Of a stretch of 13,850 nt of DNA, positions 13,388 to 13,850 are shown in pieces; position 1 is the first letter of the stretch; each line of letters begins with the position of its first letter. The notes beneath the pieces are model-generated. The model was given only the letters and a program-made list of their open reading frames with translations. It was not told the DNA's origin and ran no database searches. The DNA lies in assembly GCA_026193355.1 (NCBI GenBank), contig JAPHTL010000218.1, positions 1 to 13,850 on the forward strand, written 5' to 3'. A program made the translations under genes and the position numbers. The DNA is from Rhodospirillales bacterium (GTDB lineage: Bacteria; Pseudomonadota; Alphaproteobacteria; Rhodospirillales; JAPHTL01).

Positions 13388-13850
13388 ATGGGTTCTTCAT
13401 CTTTGAAACAGAATTCCGACAACGGCGAAGGCCGGGTCGCGGTTATCGACATCGGATCGAATACGGTTCGTCTGGTGGTCTTTGACGGCCCTGCGCGCGT
13501 GCCGATACCGATGTTCAACGAGAAGGTTGCCTGCGGCCTTGGCCGTGGCCTTGATCGTACGGGGCGCCTGAGCCAGCAGGGGGTTGCCACGGCCAAGGGA
13601 ACCCTGATCCGCTTCAAACGTCTGACCGAGGTGATGGGCCTGTCGCGCGTTGATCTTCTGGCGACGGCCGCCGTTCGCGAAGCATCCGATGGGGCGGAGT
13701 TCGCCGCTTGGGTCGGTGAACTGTTTGATATTCCGGTTCAGATATTGCCGGGCGCCGATGAGGCGAAATTGTCCGCGCTTGGCGTCCTTTGCGGTTTCCC
13801 CAGGGCCCATGGCCTGGTTGGCGACCTGGGGGGCGGCAGCCTGGACTTCG
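13388..13850 (+). CDS. ppx: Exopolyphosphatase / Ppx-GppA family, N-terminal part (runs off right edge)
   Basis: The first 154 codons of a Ppx/GppA phosphatase of the actin-like ATPase fold. Members release terminal phosphate from polyphosphate and may hydrolyse pppGpp. VAVIDIGSNTVRLVVF at about 17-32 is the first phosphate loop. PGADEAKLSALG at 121-132 aligns with the catalytic segment of E. coli Ppx and keeps the catalytic glutamate as Glu125. DLGGGS at 146-151 is the second phosphate loop. The first 15 residues are an unconserved polar leader. Its start lies 3 nt after the ppk stop, so it is very probably cotranscribed. The neighbour favours Ppx over GppA. The C-terminal domains are outside the window. 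Confidence 0.95.
   Translation, partial: MGSSSLKQNSDNGEGRVAVIDIGSNTVRLVVFDGPARVPIPMFNEKVACGLGRGLDRTGRLSQQGVATAKGTLIRFKRLTEVMGLSRVDLLATAAVREASDGAEFAAWVGELFDIPVQILPGADEAKLSALGVLCGFPRAHGLVGDLGGGSLDF

Noticed and set aside
1..13850. Mobile elements, CRISPR arrays, tRNA or phage genes
   Set aside because: I looked for transposase or integrase motifs, regularly spaced repeats and tRNA-like cloverleaves and saw none; the genes are mostly housekeeping and densely packed.

Overview
The window looks like chromosomal DNA of an alphaproteobacterium, probably a Rhodospirillales-like lineage. This is inferred from the GC-rich sequence, from gene products of alphaproteobacterial type (an HdaA-like DnaA relative, a DUF2066 protein, PurM/PurN, PPK1/PPX), and from my recollection that ndk-purN-purM-DUF2066-CDP-alcohol phosphatidyltransferase-hdaA and ppk-ppx neighbourhoods are typical there. 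No species can be named from the sequence alone. I see no rRNA, tRNA, CRISPR array, transposase, integrase or phage gene.

Layout. The left edge holds the first 52 codons of an ABC-F ATPase on the minus strand (1-158), divergent from ndk (329-751), which has a good sigma70-like promoter. A strong two-way hairpin terminator (775-804) separates ndk from the convergent purM-purN operon (2575 down to 822, 13-nt overlap). Divergent from purM is a tightly packed plus-strand operon: an exported DUF2066 protein (2706-3869), a CDP-alcohol phosphatidyltransferase (3866-4432), HdaA (4455-5192) and an unrecognised 115-residue protein (5189-5536). Start/stop overlaps or short gaps join these genes.

The central 4.9 kb is an accessory-looking module: an RND-pump periplasmic adaptor (5629-6756), an RND permease (6769-9921) and an ArsR-fold repressor (10149-10505). 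The repressor lacks the classical arsenic-site motif but carries two cysteines 66 residues apart, as in the BigR/SqrR/HlyU dithiol sensors. The 227 bp between permease and repressor hold AT-rich repeats that may be its operator.

The right end is a phosphate/phosphohistidine group: a SixA-type phosphohistidine phosphatase on the minus strand (11078-10530), divergent from ppk (11219-13384) and ppx (13388 to the edge), which make and degrade polyphosphate.

No intergenic gap exceeds 300 bp. Most of the window is conserved housekeeping sequence. The most novel parts are the probable thiol-responsive regulator paired with an RND pump, the unknown small protein coupled to hdaA, the sixA/ppk-ppx pairing, and the ppk leader, where an inverted repeat occupies the place of a Shine-Dalgarno. 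I found no clear evidence of an entirely new multi-gene system.
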